Source: a virus. Taken from it: a stretch of DNA of 64,000 bases. Below are positions 14,655-22,902 of this stretch, piece by piece. Both the position numbers and the translations under genes were made by a program. The notes under the pieces were generated by a model. That model ran no database searches and was not told the origin of the DNA. It saw only the letters and a program-made list of their open reading frames with translations. Each line of letters opens with the position of its first letter. Within the stretch, counting starts at the first letter, position 1. The stretch is taken from the IMG/VR virus record IMGVR_UViG_3300009481_003321, positions 1 to 64,000 of that record, one strand, 5' to 3'.

Positions 14655-15332
14655 ATGGCGAGACCAAAAAACCCCTCGGAATCTATTGTTTCGCAAGCAC
14701 ATGAGTACGACATCATCACCAGTAGGAGAGAAATATTCTTACACTCCTACTTTGACGGTGAAGAGGAAAGTGGAGTAGATTACAGGGTAGCCAATAGATT
14801 TCTAAAAAATATAAAGATACTTGAAAGCATTAGCGACGATCCCATAGTTATTCACCAACATAGTGTTGGTGGAGATTGGGAATGTGGAATGTTGATATAC
14901 GACAGCTTAGTCGCAACTCCCTGTCCTATTATTTTTATATGTCATGGTACAGCAGCTTCAATGGGAAGCATCATACCTCAAGCTGTTTACAAAAAGGGTG
15001 TTCGTCTTGCTACACCTAATTGCTGTTGGTTAATTCATGAAGGTTACGAAGAAGCCTCTGGAACTGTAAAGCAGTTCAATTCATATCATGAGTTTTCAAA
15101 AATTGCTATGGTTCAAATGTATGACATGTACTGCGATAGATGTAAAAACAGCGGTATATTTTTTAAAGATAAGACCGAAAAGGAAACAAAAGCCTACCTT
15201 AAACGAAAGCTAAAAGCTAAAGAAGACTGGTGGTTTAATTCGATGGATGCCTTGTCCTATGGATTTATAGATGGAATTTTTGGGAGCAAAGAATATAATA
15301 CAATAGACAAGATAAAAGAAAATTTGGGATAA
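14655..15332 (+). CDS. ClpP-like serine protease, 225 aa
   Basis: The ClpP/crotonase fold is indicated by HQHSVGGDWECGMLIYDSL (oxyanion strand region, about 67-85), GTAASMGS with the predicted nucleophile Ser102, and WLIHEG with His128. An Asp in the C-terminal helices should complete the triad. The length is slightly longer than bacterial ClpP because of an N-terminal extension. Phage ClpP-like enzymes can serve as head-maturation proteases or degrade host proteins. No scaffold or capsid gene adjoins it, so neither role is shown. AGAGGA precedes the ATG. Confidence 0.8.
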   Translation: MARPKNPSESIVSQAHEYDIITSRREIFLHSYFDGEEESGVDYRVANRFLKNIKILESISDDPIVIHQHSVGGDWECGMLIYDSLVATPCPIIFICHGTAASMGSIIPQAVYKKGVRLATPNCCWLIHEGYEEASGTVKQFNSYHEFSKIAMVQMYDMYCDRCKNSGIFFKDKTEKETKAYLKRKLKAKEDWWFNSMDALSYGFIDGIFGSKEYNTIDKIKENLG

Positions 15333-15336
15333 GGAA

Positions 15337-15843
15337 ATGAAGAAAGTAACAGATGAAGAGCTAAGGAAAGCTCTTAAAAACGAAGATAATATAAATGTAA
15401 TGAATAAGATCTGCATGAAGTATGTCGGTGTTATTCCTTATGAAGAGCTAGAAAGATGTAAGTTAGTGGCTGTTTGGCAAGCCATTGAACGATACGATCC
15501 AACTAGAGGTAAGTGTAAATTTACTTCTTTCTTATGCAATAGGGTTTTTTGGGAATGTCAAAAACAATTATATGATATTAAGAAAACAAAAAAGATACCA
15601 AAAAGCGATTCAGCATCTTGTTTAATTTCAGAAATATGTGGATATGAAAACAAGTTTGACCCAATTGAAATATCAGAAATGATAGAAAAATTAGACGATG
15701 AGTCTAAAGGTATCATACATCAAAGATTTTTTGAATCTAAGACAGCAAAAGAAATAGGACAGGAAAACGGATATGGAAGAGAAACGGCAAGAAGAAGAAT
15801 AATATCTGCAATAGAGAAACTAAAACAATGCTTACAGAACTAG
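15337..15843 (+). CDS. RNA polymerase sigma-factor-like protein, 168 aa
   Basis: Region 2-like sequence ELERCKLVAVWQAIERYDPTRGKCKFTSFLCNRVFWEC (about 36-73) matches the core-binding and -10 melting helices of ECF/sigma-70 group proteins. The C-terminal SKTAKEIGQENGYGRETARRRIISAIEKLKQ (about 135-165) is a region 4 helix-turn-helix. A phage sigma would redirect host polymerase to phage promoters such as the GTGTATAAT sites. Four bases separate it from the ClpP-like gene, and its end overlaps the next gene by 16 bases. Confidence 0.78.
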   Translation: MKKVTDEELRKALKNEDNINVMNKICMKYVGVIPYEELERCKLVAVWQAIERYDPTRGKCKFTSFLCNRVFWECQKQLYDIKKTKKIPKSDSASCLISEICGYENKFDPIEISEMIEKLDDESKGIIHQRFFESKTAKEIGQENGYGRETARRRIISAIEKLKQCLQN

Positions 15844-16460
15844 CCTGTTACAATCAAGATTCAACTTACAATGAAATACTTGAAACTATCTTCATAGCCT
15901 CTGAAAAAGAATTAAATTCTGTCGCTATTCCTTCTGGTTTTATGAGTCGTGTTAACGACTTTCTTCATGACCAAAAATTTTCAGCAGCCATAGATTTTCC
16001 TTATGGTCTAAGCAGTACATCAGTAAGAGTTCATGAAATTATCATGGCTATCAGACAAGGGGCTTCTTTTATAGATCTTGTCATTCATAATGGATATATT
16101 AAAGAAGAGAATTGGAGAAAAATACGGGAAGATCTAAAAGCTTGCATGAGCATATGCAAACAAAACAATGTTACTATCAGGGCTATTGTAGAGTATAGAT
16201 TATTTCCGGTTAAAACTGTTCTTTTAATATGTGATCTCTTAAACACAATAGGTGTCTACAATGTAGTCAACTCAACTGGATTTGTTGCTGATGATATATC
16301 TGATAACGCCATCATTTCACATGAAATACAAGATAAAACAGGTATTTTTGTTACGTCTTGCGTTAGAGCGTTTAATGAACAGCATATAGAAATATTTAAG
16401 GAATTAGATGTACATGCTTTAAGATTAATGTCTTCCAAAGTCGCAGAACACCTTCTTTAA
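15828..16460 (+). CDS. DeoC-fold protein lacking both catalytic lysines, 210 aa
   Basis: The sequence follows deoxyribose-phosphate aldolase: IDFPYGLSSTSVRVHEIIMAI, QGASFIDLVIHNG (the conserved Asp is kept), IRAIVEYRLF, then VVNSTGF where aldolases have VKTSTGF, and GIFVTSCVR where they have GVKASGGVR. Thus the Schiff-base Lys is Val and the second Lys is Phe. The barrel is probably intact but aldolase chemistry is unlikely. It may bind a sugar phosphate or act as a structural or regulatory protein. It overlaps the sigma gene and ends two bases before a promoter motif. Confidence 0.7.
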   Translation: MLTELACYNQDSTYNEILETIFIASEKELNSVAIPSGFMSRVNDFLHDQKFSAAIDFPYGLSSTSVRVHEIIMAIRQGASFIDLVIHNGYIKEENWRKIREDLKACMSICKQNNVTIRAIVEYRLFPVKTVLLICDLLNTIGVYNVVNSTGFVADDISDNAIISHEIQDKTGIFVTSCVRAFNEQHIEIFKELDVHALRLMSSKVAEHLL

Positions 16461-16462
16461 TG

Positions 16463-16471
16463 GTGTATAAT
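16463..16471 (+). promoter_or_regulatory. Putative phage promoter -10 element GTGTATAAT
   Basis: Fourth copy of the motif, two bases after the DeoC-like stop. About 75 bases of leader lead to the first of two tandem probable virion genes. The leader ends in ATATGAAAGGTAATTATC, a ribosome binding region nearly repeated before the second tandem gene. Confidence 0.55.
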
Positions 16472-16546
16472 ATATATGTAGGATTGGACTCTTATTATAG
16501 GAACTTTCGGACTCTGTGCAGAATAGTCATATGAAAGGTAATTATC

Positions 16547-17671
16547 ATGACTGTAAGCACACACAAAGCTAATGTGGCTACTGAATCAGCCGCAACTGCA
16601 ACCATAACGGTTATAGATGGTGACTTAGCTACCACCAATCAGTTTACAGAAGGAACTCATGTTATCATGAGGTCACATGACGGAACAACAAAAGTGTATA
16701 TTCTTTGTGACGCTTCGGAATCTGGCGCGTCTGCCGCTGGTACAGTGTTAACAGCAGGTGATGACACTGGTGCTAGTACGCTTTCAACTGATGCCGCAGC
16801 TCTTGGTACATGCGTTGCTTTTAACGCTAATTTAAATACGGCAACACAAGCCGCTGTATTAAATGCACTTAAAGCAGCAGTTGTACACGCTAATGGACAC
16901 AATGGCAAGATCACGGCAAGTGCTGATCTAACCGCCGCCGATGGCAATCAATCAATTACTTTCACCCAAGCCACTAAAGGCGAAGCGGGTGATACTCAAG
17001 TTATTACCAATATTGACACGGCACTGATGACAACCACGAACTTTTCTGGTGGACATGCAGAAGGCGATAAAAAAGATAAGCACACCATTCTTAATGGTGG
17101 TACTACTAGCGGGTTCAATCGCAAGACCAATACCAAAAGTATCGTTGATATAGTTGGTGGTCGAAAGCTTCATGGGGCGTTCTTAGGAACTAGCTCTGGA
17201 ACCACACATAAAGTTGGTTTATCCAAGGCAACTTCAGGTGGAACTTTTGCATACAATCCTTCGGAGAGTATCGCAAAGCGAGGCACGAACTTTGCCGCTT
17301 CTACACCTGATTCTGGTTTTCTTATTAGAGGTGGTGTTGTAAACAAAATCTCTGGTACTTCTCTTAATCCAATCATCAGTGGTTCTGATACTACTAGTCG
17401 TCGGGCTGGAAATATCCATCCTAAAGAAAAGTATTATCAAAAAGGTGCTTGGTCTGATACCATATTCGACATATTTAGCGGAACACGCTCAGATGTCGAT
17501 ACAAACGCCAAGACTACCATTAGCGGTTACGGTTCTGCTGTAACTTTAGCTACTGACCATGCCGCGCATGTTGGACGTGGAGCTGCACCTCGCAATGGTG
17601 AAATAATCATTCTGTTTGACTTCACTACGTTCACTAATAACTATAAAGATTACAGTGCTATCACTGGCTAA
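16547..17671 (+). CDS. Probable virion structural protein, copy 1, 374 aa
   Basis: The protein is rich in Thr, Ala, Gly and Ser. Its N-terminal half carries a beta module (ATITVIDGD, HVIMRSHDGTTKVYI, ITFTQATKGEAGDTQVI, FSGG) of the kind repeated in phage tail and decoration proteins. The C-terminal half (FAYNPSESIAKR, DSGFLIRGG, YYQKGAWSDTIFDIF, ILFDFTTFTNNYKDYSA) is shared with the next gene. No signal peptide is seen. The gene follows its own promoter motif with AAAGG before the ATG, as expected for a well-expressed structural gene. The exact role is unknown. Confidence 0.65.
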   Translation: MTVSTHKANVATESAATATITVIDGDLATTNQFTEGTHVIMRSHDGTTKVYILCDASESGASAAGTVLTAGDDTGASTLSTDAAALGTCVAFNANLNTATQAAVLNALKAAVVHANGHNGKITASADLTAADGNQSITFTQATKGEAGDTQVITNIDTALMTTTNFSGGHAEGDKKDKHTILNGGTTSGFNRKTNTKSIVDIVGGRKLHGAFLGTSSGTTHKVGLSKATSGGTFAYNPSESIAKRGTNFAASTPDSGFLIRGGVVNKISGTSLNPIISGSDTTSRRAGNIHPKEKYYQKGAWSDTIFDIFSGTRSDVDTNAKTTISGYGSAVTLATDHAAHVGRGAAPRNGEIIILFDFTTFTNNYKDYSAITG

Positions 17672-17689
17672 TATGAAAGGTAAATAATT

Positions 17690-18718
17690 ATGACTTTAAG
17701 TTCACATACTCAGCCACTTGATGATGGCACTACCGTAACAGGTACTATTGTTTTCGGTGGCGCTTGTGCTGTTGACGATACTATTACTATTACTGATGCT
17801 GCTGGTACTTCTAAAGTATTTACAGCAAAGGGATCAACGACCGCAGGAAGTCGTGAGTTTATTAATACTGATGCTGCTGCTGCCGCAACAGCTTTAAAGA
17901 CTTGCATCGACAACGCTGCTGGTTTTGAAACAACATCCATTACTGTAGCTGATGATAGCTCTGGTACTTTAACCCTTACTCTTGTTGCAAATGCAACATA
18001 TCGGTTTAAGAACAAGGCTTCTATTCAGCTTGCTTCAGACATTACTAATGTCACTAGCGTAGACTTTGGTGGCAATGCTGCCGCAGAAGACGTTGATGGA
18101 CACACCATTGTTGGTGGTGGTACTGTTGGTGGATTCAATAGCAAGGGCAATGTTAAAAGTAATCTTGACACGGTTAAAGGTGTAAAGAGTTCTGGTTCAA
18201 AGCTTTATGCTCAAGGCGCTACTATTGCAGGAACTACACGAGCAAGCGCAAGCGCTCATGTGCCGGGAATTAAACTAGTAAGATCTGGTGGTACTTTAGC
18301 GTACAACCCAATGTCAAGAGCTGTTACCTTGTCTTCTGATGATCCTGATGGATATTCATCAACTGCCAACACTGGCTTTTTGATAAGAGGCGGTTCTTCA
18401 ACATTGATTAGTGGAATTGCTTCTACTGATGATGTTCTTGCAATTCCGGGTGAAAACACGGCTGCATCAAGAGATAGAGAACGTCTTTATCACCGAAAGG
18501 GTACTTGGGCTACTCAGATATTCGATATATTTGGTAGCAACCTTCTGCAAAGTGATGGTACAGCCAAGGCCGGTATTACTGGTCGTGGTACTACAGTAAC
18601 TTTGGATGCTGACCATACTGTTCTTAGCTCTAGAGGTGTTCCGGGTGAGCTGATAATGCTGTTTGACTTTGCTACGTTTACTAATAACTACAAAGACTAC
18701 AGCGCTCTTAACGGCTAA
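17690..18718 (+). CDS. Probable virion structural protein, copy 2, 342 aa
   Basis: This is a paralogue of the preceding gene, 18 bases after it and with the same ATGAAAGGTAA leader. Shared blocks are TLAYNPMSRAV, TGFLIRGG, LYHRKGTWATQIFDIFG, and the closing LFDFATFTNNYKDYSALNG. The N-terminal beta module (TITITDAAGTSKVFTAKG, AATALKTCIDNAAGF, TLTLTLVANA) is recognisable but diverged. Alternating head or tail decoration subunits, or a major and minor form, are possible readings. Confidence 0.65.
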   Translation: MTLSSHTQPLDDGTTVTGTIVFGGACAVDDTITITDAAGTSKVFTAKGSTTAGSREFINTDAAAAATALKTCIDNAAGFETTSITVADDSSGTLTLTLVANATYRFKNKASIQLASDITNVTSVDFGGNAAAEDVDGHTIVGGGTVGGFNSKGNVKSNLDTVKGVKSSGSKLYAQGATIAGTTRASASAHVPGIKLVRSGGTLAYNPMSRAVTLSSDDPDGYSSTANTGFLIRGGSSTLISGIASTDDVLAIPGENTAASRDRERLYHRKGTWATQIFDIFGSNLLQSDGTAKAGITGRGTTVTLDADHTVLSSRGVPGELIMLFDFATFTNNYKDYSALNG

Positions 18719-18742
18719 TCTTGTTTTTTCTAGAGGTGTATC

Positions 18743-19051
18743 ATGAATACTGAAATGCCAGCACTAGTTGCTGTAATAGCCATTACTATGGGATTGATCA
18801 AGGTAATTGAAATGTTGATTTCTAAAACGTCGAGTAAAAACTCGATTTTGACAAGTGAAGAAAGAGGTTGGTTACAAGGACTTCATGAACTGCACGAAAA
18901 GTGTGATACCGATGGAACACCTTTGGTTTATGTTCCTCGCAGTTGGGCTGAAATTCAGCGTAACATGCAGCATATAATGACAAAGATTGTTAATGACCAA
19001 AGGAGGATCGCTGATATCCTTGAGAGGATAGATAAAAAACTAGATAAGTAA
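18743..19051 (+). CDS. Membrane protein with cytoplasmic-type helical tail, 102 aa
   Basis: GAGGTG stands before the ATG. One membrane segment covers about residues 6-26 (PALVAVIAITMGLIKVIEML). The conserved-looking tail LTSEERGWLQGLHELHEKCDTDGTPLVYVPRSW is followed by a coiled-coil-like end (IVNDQRRIADILERIDKKL). The layout fits small phage membrane proteins near virion and lysis genes, sometimes annotated as holin-like, but no specific family is certain. A strong terminator follows. Confidence 0.6.
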   Translation: MNTEMPALVAVIAITMGLIKVIEMLISKTSSKNSILTSEERGWLQGLHELHEKCDTDGTPLVYVPRSWAEIQRNMQHIMTKIVNDQRRIADILERIDKKLDK

Positions 19052-19057
19052 ACCTTT

Positions 19058-19093
19058 GGGGGGTGAGGTTATCCTCGCCCCCTATTTTTTTTT
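19058..19093 (+). terminator. Strong rho-independent terminator
   Basis: GGGGGTGAGG (19059-19068) pairs with CCTCGCCCCC (19073-19082) around loop TTAT, with one T-G pair. Nine T follow at 19085-19093. It ends the transcript of the tandem structural genes. Confidence 0.9.
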
Positions 19094-19104
19094 GGAGTAA
19101 TAAA

Positions 19105-19344
19105 ATGAAAGAAGCACTTAAAAGTAAAAAATCAATTATGGCAATTGTTACATTAGTAATTGCACTAGTTCTTGCTGTTATTCAAAATGGTGGACTAGAC
19201 GGAATTATTATAGATGTACCCGGATCTGATCCAATTGAAGTAAACATTCCAGAAAGCTGCGAGTGCAATGATGAATGTAAATGCGACACCGATGATGGCT
19301 CTTGCGATTGTGGTGACGACTGCGATTGTCCTATTTGCGTCTGA
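19105..19344 (+). CDS. Membrane protein with cysteine-rich tail, 79 aa
   Basis: The ATG at 19105 has TTGGAG nine bases upstream, directly after the terminator. A basic N-terminus leads into a membrane segment at about residues 11-27, then IIIDVPGSDPIEVNIPES and a tail with eleven Cys spaced as C-x-C or C-x3-C among Asp and Glu (about 52-78). The tail could bind metal ions or form disulfides outside the cell. Its last 53 bases are read in another frame by the next gene. No family recognised. Confidence 0.6.
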   Translation: MKEALKSKKSIMAIVTLVIALVLAVIQNGGLDGIIIDVPGSDPIEVNIPESCECNDECKCDTDDGSCDCGDDCDCPICV

Positions 19345-19783
19345 TAACAAACAAAGAATTGTTTTCTCAGATTCTTGCGATTATGTTGAAATAAACAATG
19401 TATACAATACAAACGAAGAAACTGGAGAACACACTTTAAGAATGACTCAATACATTTGGTGGGAATGGAGAGACAGGGTTCTTCTTCCCGTCTTAGACCC
19501 AATCACCAAACAAGAGACAGGAGATTGGAAAAGTGGGTCTGACTTTGTTGTTAGAGAGTTTCTTGTAATTTTCAGCAATTCATCAAGCCCTAATGACACA
19601 AATGGTGTTTTGTTAGACAAGAGGAAAGATCACTGGATTTGCATTTTTTGGGATAAAAACGACAAGGTTATGAGGAAAATTCGTTGTAAGTGGTTGGTCA
19701 CAACCCATACTACATACGATGTGGAAATAAAAAACAGAGACATAGTTAAACAAGAAAGAAGAAAACATTTTCAAAAAAGGTAG
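19292..19783 (+). CDS. Putative exported protein, 163 aa
   Basis: The frame opens upstream at 19268, but ATG 19292 gives a short hydrophobic N-terminus (MMALAIVVTTAIVLFAS) that could be a signal or anchor, encoded out of frame within the Cys-rich gene. No ribosome binding site is clear, so the start is uncertain. The rest is beta-rich and aromatic (MTQYIWWEWRDRVLLPVLDP, REFLVIFSN, HWICIFWDKND) with a basic C-terminus. Function unknown. Confidence 0.5.
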   Translation: MMALAIVVTTAIVLFASDNKQRIVFSDSCDYVEINNVYNTNEETGEHTLRMTQYIWWEWRDRVLLPVLDPITKQETGDWKSGSDFVVREFLVIFSNSSSPNDTNGVLLDKRKDHWICIFWDKNDKVMRKIRCKWLVTTHTTYDVEIKNRDIVKQERRKHFQKR

Positions 19784-19785
19784 TC

Positions 19786-20250
19786 ATGAAATATCTAACA
19801 TTAATAATTACTTCTTTGCTTTTAGGATTAACCTATGTTGGTGAAGCCAACGGTGATGAGCTAAAGACTCCATCCCGAAAGGTTATTAAACCCCCAACTA
19901 CGGCGAGGCCGCAATCTTCCCAACAGCGAAGGGTCGTTACACCTCCAACTACTACGAGGCCACCAACCGCCGTGAAGCCACAATTACCTCAAGGCTTTGG
20001 AAGACCTATACAAAGACCTGCGGGGTTTGGAAAACAAGAGTGGCAAAAACCTCAACAGCAACAGGTCAGACCTAGCCACAACTACAGACATGGAAGCATA
20101 ATAATCGGTAGACCATATGTTCATCCGTTTAATTACCCTTCCGTAGAAACTAGGTATCATCCAATACATGGATTTTACAGAGTATATCACCCTCCTGTGA
20201 TTATACAACCACAACCCTTTCATGGTTTCTTTTTTCAGTTTAGATGGTAA
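19786..20250 (+). CDS. Secreted proline-rich protein, 154 aa
   Basis: A classical signal peptide is visible: MKYLTLIITSLLLGLTYVGEANG. The mature part has Pro/Thr/Arg repeats (KPPTTARPQ, TPPTTTRPPT, three related units at about 33-63), then Gln-rich and aromatic-His sequence (HPIHGFYRVYHPPVIIQPQ). It would be exported by Sec. Low-complexity proteins of this kind can bind cell walls, but no target is shown. It starts two bases after the previous stop. Confidence 0.65.
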   Translation: MKYLTLIITSLLLGLTYVGEANGDELKTPSRKVIKPPTTARPQSSQQRRVVTPPTTTRPPTAVKPQLPQGFGRPIQRPAGFGKQEWQKPQQQQVRPSHNYRHGSIIIGRPYVHPFNYPSVETRYHPIHGFYRVYHPPVIIQPQPFHGFFFQFRW

Positions 20251-20261
20251 GGAAAAATAAA

Positions 20262-20666
20262 ATGAAGTATCCAAAAATTAGAGCTGAGTGGCAACCAATA
20301 CATAATCCTGAGATTGATATAAAAAGCCAAGAGTTGAAAATATATAAAAACTCCGAGCTTGTTCAAGAACATTCATTAAATCGTTGGGATACGTCATTAG
20401 AGTTCTTTGTTCCCGCTTGGGACAATAATGGACGTTTAATAGAAGAGCCAACCAGAATATACTATACTATAGAAGCTACTACAGATAATTTTTCGTCTGA
20501 AACTGTAACGTCAAATGTTATAGAATTACAAAGCGTTGCTATTGATGAAACGCCAACGGACTTGAAGGTGTCCGTAATGCCCTTTCCAGATTTTCATCAA
20601 GAGTATAATCCATCAAATACAAACATTAGCGGAAGCAGTTCTATCATGGGTAGTGGGGTTATTTAA
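20262..20666 (+). CDS. Hypothetical beta-rich protein, 134 aa
   Basis: I chose ATG 20262 because AAGGAAAAA lies upstream; ATG 20244 overlaps the previous gene. The sequence suggests an Ig-like or fibronectin-like beta sandwich (LKIYKNSELVQEHSLNRWDTSLEFFVPAWDNNG, IYYTIEATTDNFSSETVTSN). The C-terminus is Ser/Gly-rich. It may be a virion accessory protein, judged by neighbours. The stop and the next ATG are adjacent. Confidence 0.55.
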   Translation: MKYPKIRAEWQPIHNPEIDIKSQELKIYKNSELVQEHSLNRWDTSLEFFVPAWDNNGRLIEEPTRIYYTIEATTDNFSSETVTSNVIELQSVAIDETPTDLKVSVMPFPDFHQEYNPSNTNISGSSSIMGSGVI

Positions 20667-21890
20667 ATGAATTGGCAAGATATACACGATCAAGCAATCA
20701 TATTTGACTGGCATAATCACGGGTGTCTCAAAAACTTTTTATTTGAAAGAAGTCTTGACGGAAACAGCGCAAAGTTTCTATCTAAACTATTCAAAAGATC
20801 TTTCTGGCCTTTTAGCGAAAGAAACACCCTGCCTAAAATGGAACAAGGAGGATTAGATGTAGTTCTTTCTACGGCTTTTATTCCTGAAATAGAATGGGTA
20901 GACGATCAAAAACTAATTAAGATTCTCAAGTGGTTATTTAAGTCTGTGAATAAGAGGGTGTTTGAGCCTAGCTATTTTGACGCTGTTAATGCACAGATGG
21001 ACGCAATGGAAAAAGAAGTAGAAAATTACGGAGGAAGATTTCAGTTTGTATATGGTGTTAAAGAACTAGAAAACGCCCTTATTGACAACAAGATAGCGGT
21101 TCTTCATGCGGTTGAGGGTTGCCATCATCTAAATGGAGAGTTGGGCAAAAAACGACCAGAAGATGTTACTGCCCTACCACCCCTAGTGGAAAATGAATTG
21201 TTGTCAAACTTAGAACACTTCTACAACAGAGGTGTGGCCTATATGACTCTCACTCATTTTTATCAAAATCTAGTTGCCGCCCCAGTTTTTCCTTATCCAG
21301 AATATGGAATCAGTAGAAGCAATTGGAAAGAGTTAATGTCTGGTTGGGATATGAACAAAGGCTTAACGCCTATTGGTAAGAAGGTAGTGCAAACCATGAA
21401 AGACATGGGTATGATTATAGACATAAGCCACTGCACGCCAAAAGCAAGAGCAGAAGTGTATGACATAGTTGGTAATGACATGTCTAAAGTGATAGCAAGT
21501 CATGTTGGCGCTTTTAGTGTAAATCCAGACCCTTACAACTTAGAAGACTGGGAAATAAAATGGCTTGCCGACCACAACTGTCTAGTTGCTTTAATATTTA
21601 TGAACTATTGGATCAGCCCAATTGATTCTGGACTTGGCTTGAAGCACCTAGAAAGAACAATAGATCATATAATAAACATAGCTGGCGATAAAGTACTGGC
21701 TTTAGGAACAGACTTCGATGGATTCACAGATCCACCAGATGAGATAACGGATATTTCCGAACTACCTAGACTTACTAGGTATTTATCTTCACTAAAGGGC
21801 GGTATTGACAAGGATAAATATCCAACAGAAACTATAACCAATATTCTCGGTAGAAATTCATTAAGGTTTATCCTAGAAGGGTGGAAATGA
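20667..21890 (+). CDS. Membrane dipeptidase-like metallohydrolase (peptidase M19), 407 aa
   Basis: Family M19 landmarks occur in order: FDWHNHG (H16, H18; the family usually has H-x-D), HAVEG with the bridging Glu near 150, GLTPIGKKVVQTMKDMGMIIDISH with a zinc His, IASHVGAFSVNP with the next His, and LGTDFDGF with the Asp. The order and spacing match a complete enzyme. M19 enzymes hydrolyse dipeptides, including D-residue ones. No signal peptide is visible, so action may be cytoplasmic or after lysis. A role in peptidoglycan peptide turnover is inference. Such genes are unusual in phages. Confidence 0.85.
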   Translation: MNWQDIHDQAIIFDWHNHGCLKNFLFERSLDGNSAKFLSKLFKRSFWPFSERNTLPKMEQGGLDVVLSTAFIPEIEWVDDQKLIKILKWLFKSVNKRVFEPSYFDAVNAQMDAMEKEVENYGGRFQFVYGVKELENALIDNKIAVLHAVEGCHHLNGELGKKRPEDVTALPPLVENELLSNLEHFYNRGVAYMTLTHFYQNLVAAPVFPYPEYGISRSNWKELMSGWDMNKGLTPIGKKVVQTMKDMGMIIDISHCTPKARAEVYDIVGNDMSKVIASHVGAFSVNPDPYNLEDWEIKWLADHNCLVALIFMNYWISPIDSGLGLKHLERTIDHIINIAGDKVLALGTDFDGFTDPPDEITDISELPRLTRYLSSLKGGIDKDKYPTETITNILGRNSLRFILEGWK

Positions 21891-21891
21891 A

Positions 21892-22404
21892 ATGAAGAAA
21901 TATATAGACGCACTAAAACAATACGCACAAGATGCTACAACTAGTGATGCAAAAACAGGAGCTTGCTGGGATGGCTATGAAAGAGTCCCTAATACCAAAA
22001 AGGGAGAACCCGGAAGCTGTCGTAAAATTGGATCAAGTCAAGCAGACTATAAATATGAAAACCCTAAAACAGGAGAAGTGTTTACATACACAAGAAAAGG
22101 TGCATATAAAAAAGACGGTGTATACTTAGTGTATAAAGGTGTTGCAGAAGAAACAGAAGCGGCTGAGTACCAAGGGAGAAAGGTAACTCTTAATAAGCCA
22201 TTCTTAACTCCAGACGGGCCAAAGAAACGTTCTGTGTATGTAAAAAACGAGAAGGGTAATGTAGTTAAAGTGAACTTCGGAGACCCTAATATGAAAATTA
22301 AGAAAAATGATCCAGCTAGACGCAAGAGTTTTAGGGCAAGACATAATTGCGATAATCCCGGCCCTAAATGGAAGGCAAGATATTGGTCTTGTAAAGCGTG
22401 GTAA
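21892..22404 (+). CDS. Conserved phage-type protein, 170 aa
   Basis: The N-terminal part has paired Cys (TGACWDGYERVPNTKKGEPGSC). The C-terminal part, KRSVYVKNEKGNVVKVNFGDPN followed by FRARHNCDNPGPKWKARYWSCKAW, is a recurrent ending of phage proteins near head genes, to my memory. It is very basic. A structural or maturation role is possible but not shown. It starts one base after the dipeptidase stop. Confidence 0.6.
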   Translation: MKKYIDALKQYAQDATTSDAKTGACWDGYERVPNTKKGEPGSCRKIGSSQADYKYENPKTGEVFTYTRKGAYKKDGVYLVYKGVAEETEAAEYQGRKVTLNKPFLTPDGPKKRSVYVKNEKGNVVKVNFGDPNMKIKKNDPARRKSFRARHNCDNPGPKWKARYWSCKAW

Positions 22405-22405
22405 T

Positions 22406-22693
22406 ATGCCTAATAATAGATTACAATCTATAATAGAGAGACGGCGTCAACGCTCTCAGATTAAAGATGACAAAAGAGACGATAAACAAGAAAAAAAAGA
22501 AACTAAAAGAGACTACAGGCTTGAGAAGATCAATGCTGTAAAAGAGAAAATTTACGCTGTTGCAGCTAAAAGGAAGTGGCTGTTTTTTATTATAGCAGCA
22601 GTAATCGTTGCCTACCTAGTCATCTTCAAAGGCGGTTTTAGCTTTGGGGGTGAAGGAGGAGGTTTTTTAGAGAAGATTAAATCTTTCTTTTAA
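22406..22693 (+). CDS. Basic membrane protein, 95 aa
   Basis: I chose ATG 22406, two bases after the previous stop. Residues 5-45 are dominated by Arg, Lys, Asp and Glu and should form a long charged helix. A membrane segment lies at about 57-73 (WLFFIIAAVIVAYLVIF), then a Gly-rich stretch and a short amphipathic end. The topology suggests a DNA- or protein-binding domain anchored in the membrane. Unknown family. Confidence 0.55.
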   Translation: MPNNRLQSIIERRRQRSQIKDDKRDDKQEKKETKRDYRLEKINAVKEKIYAVAAKRKWLFFIIAAVIVAYLVIFKGGFSFGGEGGGFLEKIKSFF

Positions 22694-22709
22694 TTGACAG
22701 GAGTGAAAA

Positions 22710-22895
22710 ATGGAAAAGATTAAAGCTTTACTTAAGAGTAGAAGATTCTGGACTGCCATTGGTGGTGTTGTTGTGGTTGCCGCTCAGGAAACCCTTGGGC
22801 TTGACCCAGATACAACAAACAGAATTGTCGCAATTGCTGTAGCTTGGATTCTTGGTGACTCTTTGAGAGTTACTTCCACAACCACTACAGAATAA
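22710..22895 (+). CDS. Small holin-like membrane protein, 61 aa
   Basis: CAGGAG precedes the ATG. The sequence SRRFWTAIGGVVVVAAQETLGLDPDTTNRIVAIAVAWILGDSLR has two hydrophobic segments split by an acidic loop, like a widespread class of small phage proteins sometimes called holin-like. No pore activity can be inferred from sequence alone. It is the last gene before a strong terminator. Confidence 0.6.
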   Translation: MEKIKALLKSRRFWTAIGGVVVVAAQETLGLDPDTTNRIVAIAVAWILGDSLRVTSTTTTE

Positions 22896-22902
22896 TTTTA
22901 TG

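Noticed and set aside
16657-18015. Minus-strand open frames inside the tandem structural genes
   Set aside because: They arise from Ala/Thr/Gly-rich codons on the + strand, have no start signals and mirror each other because the two genes are paralogues.
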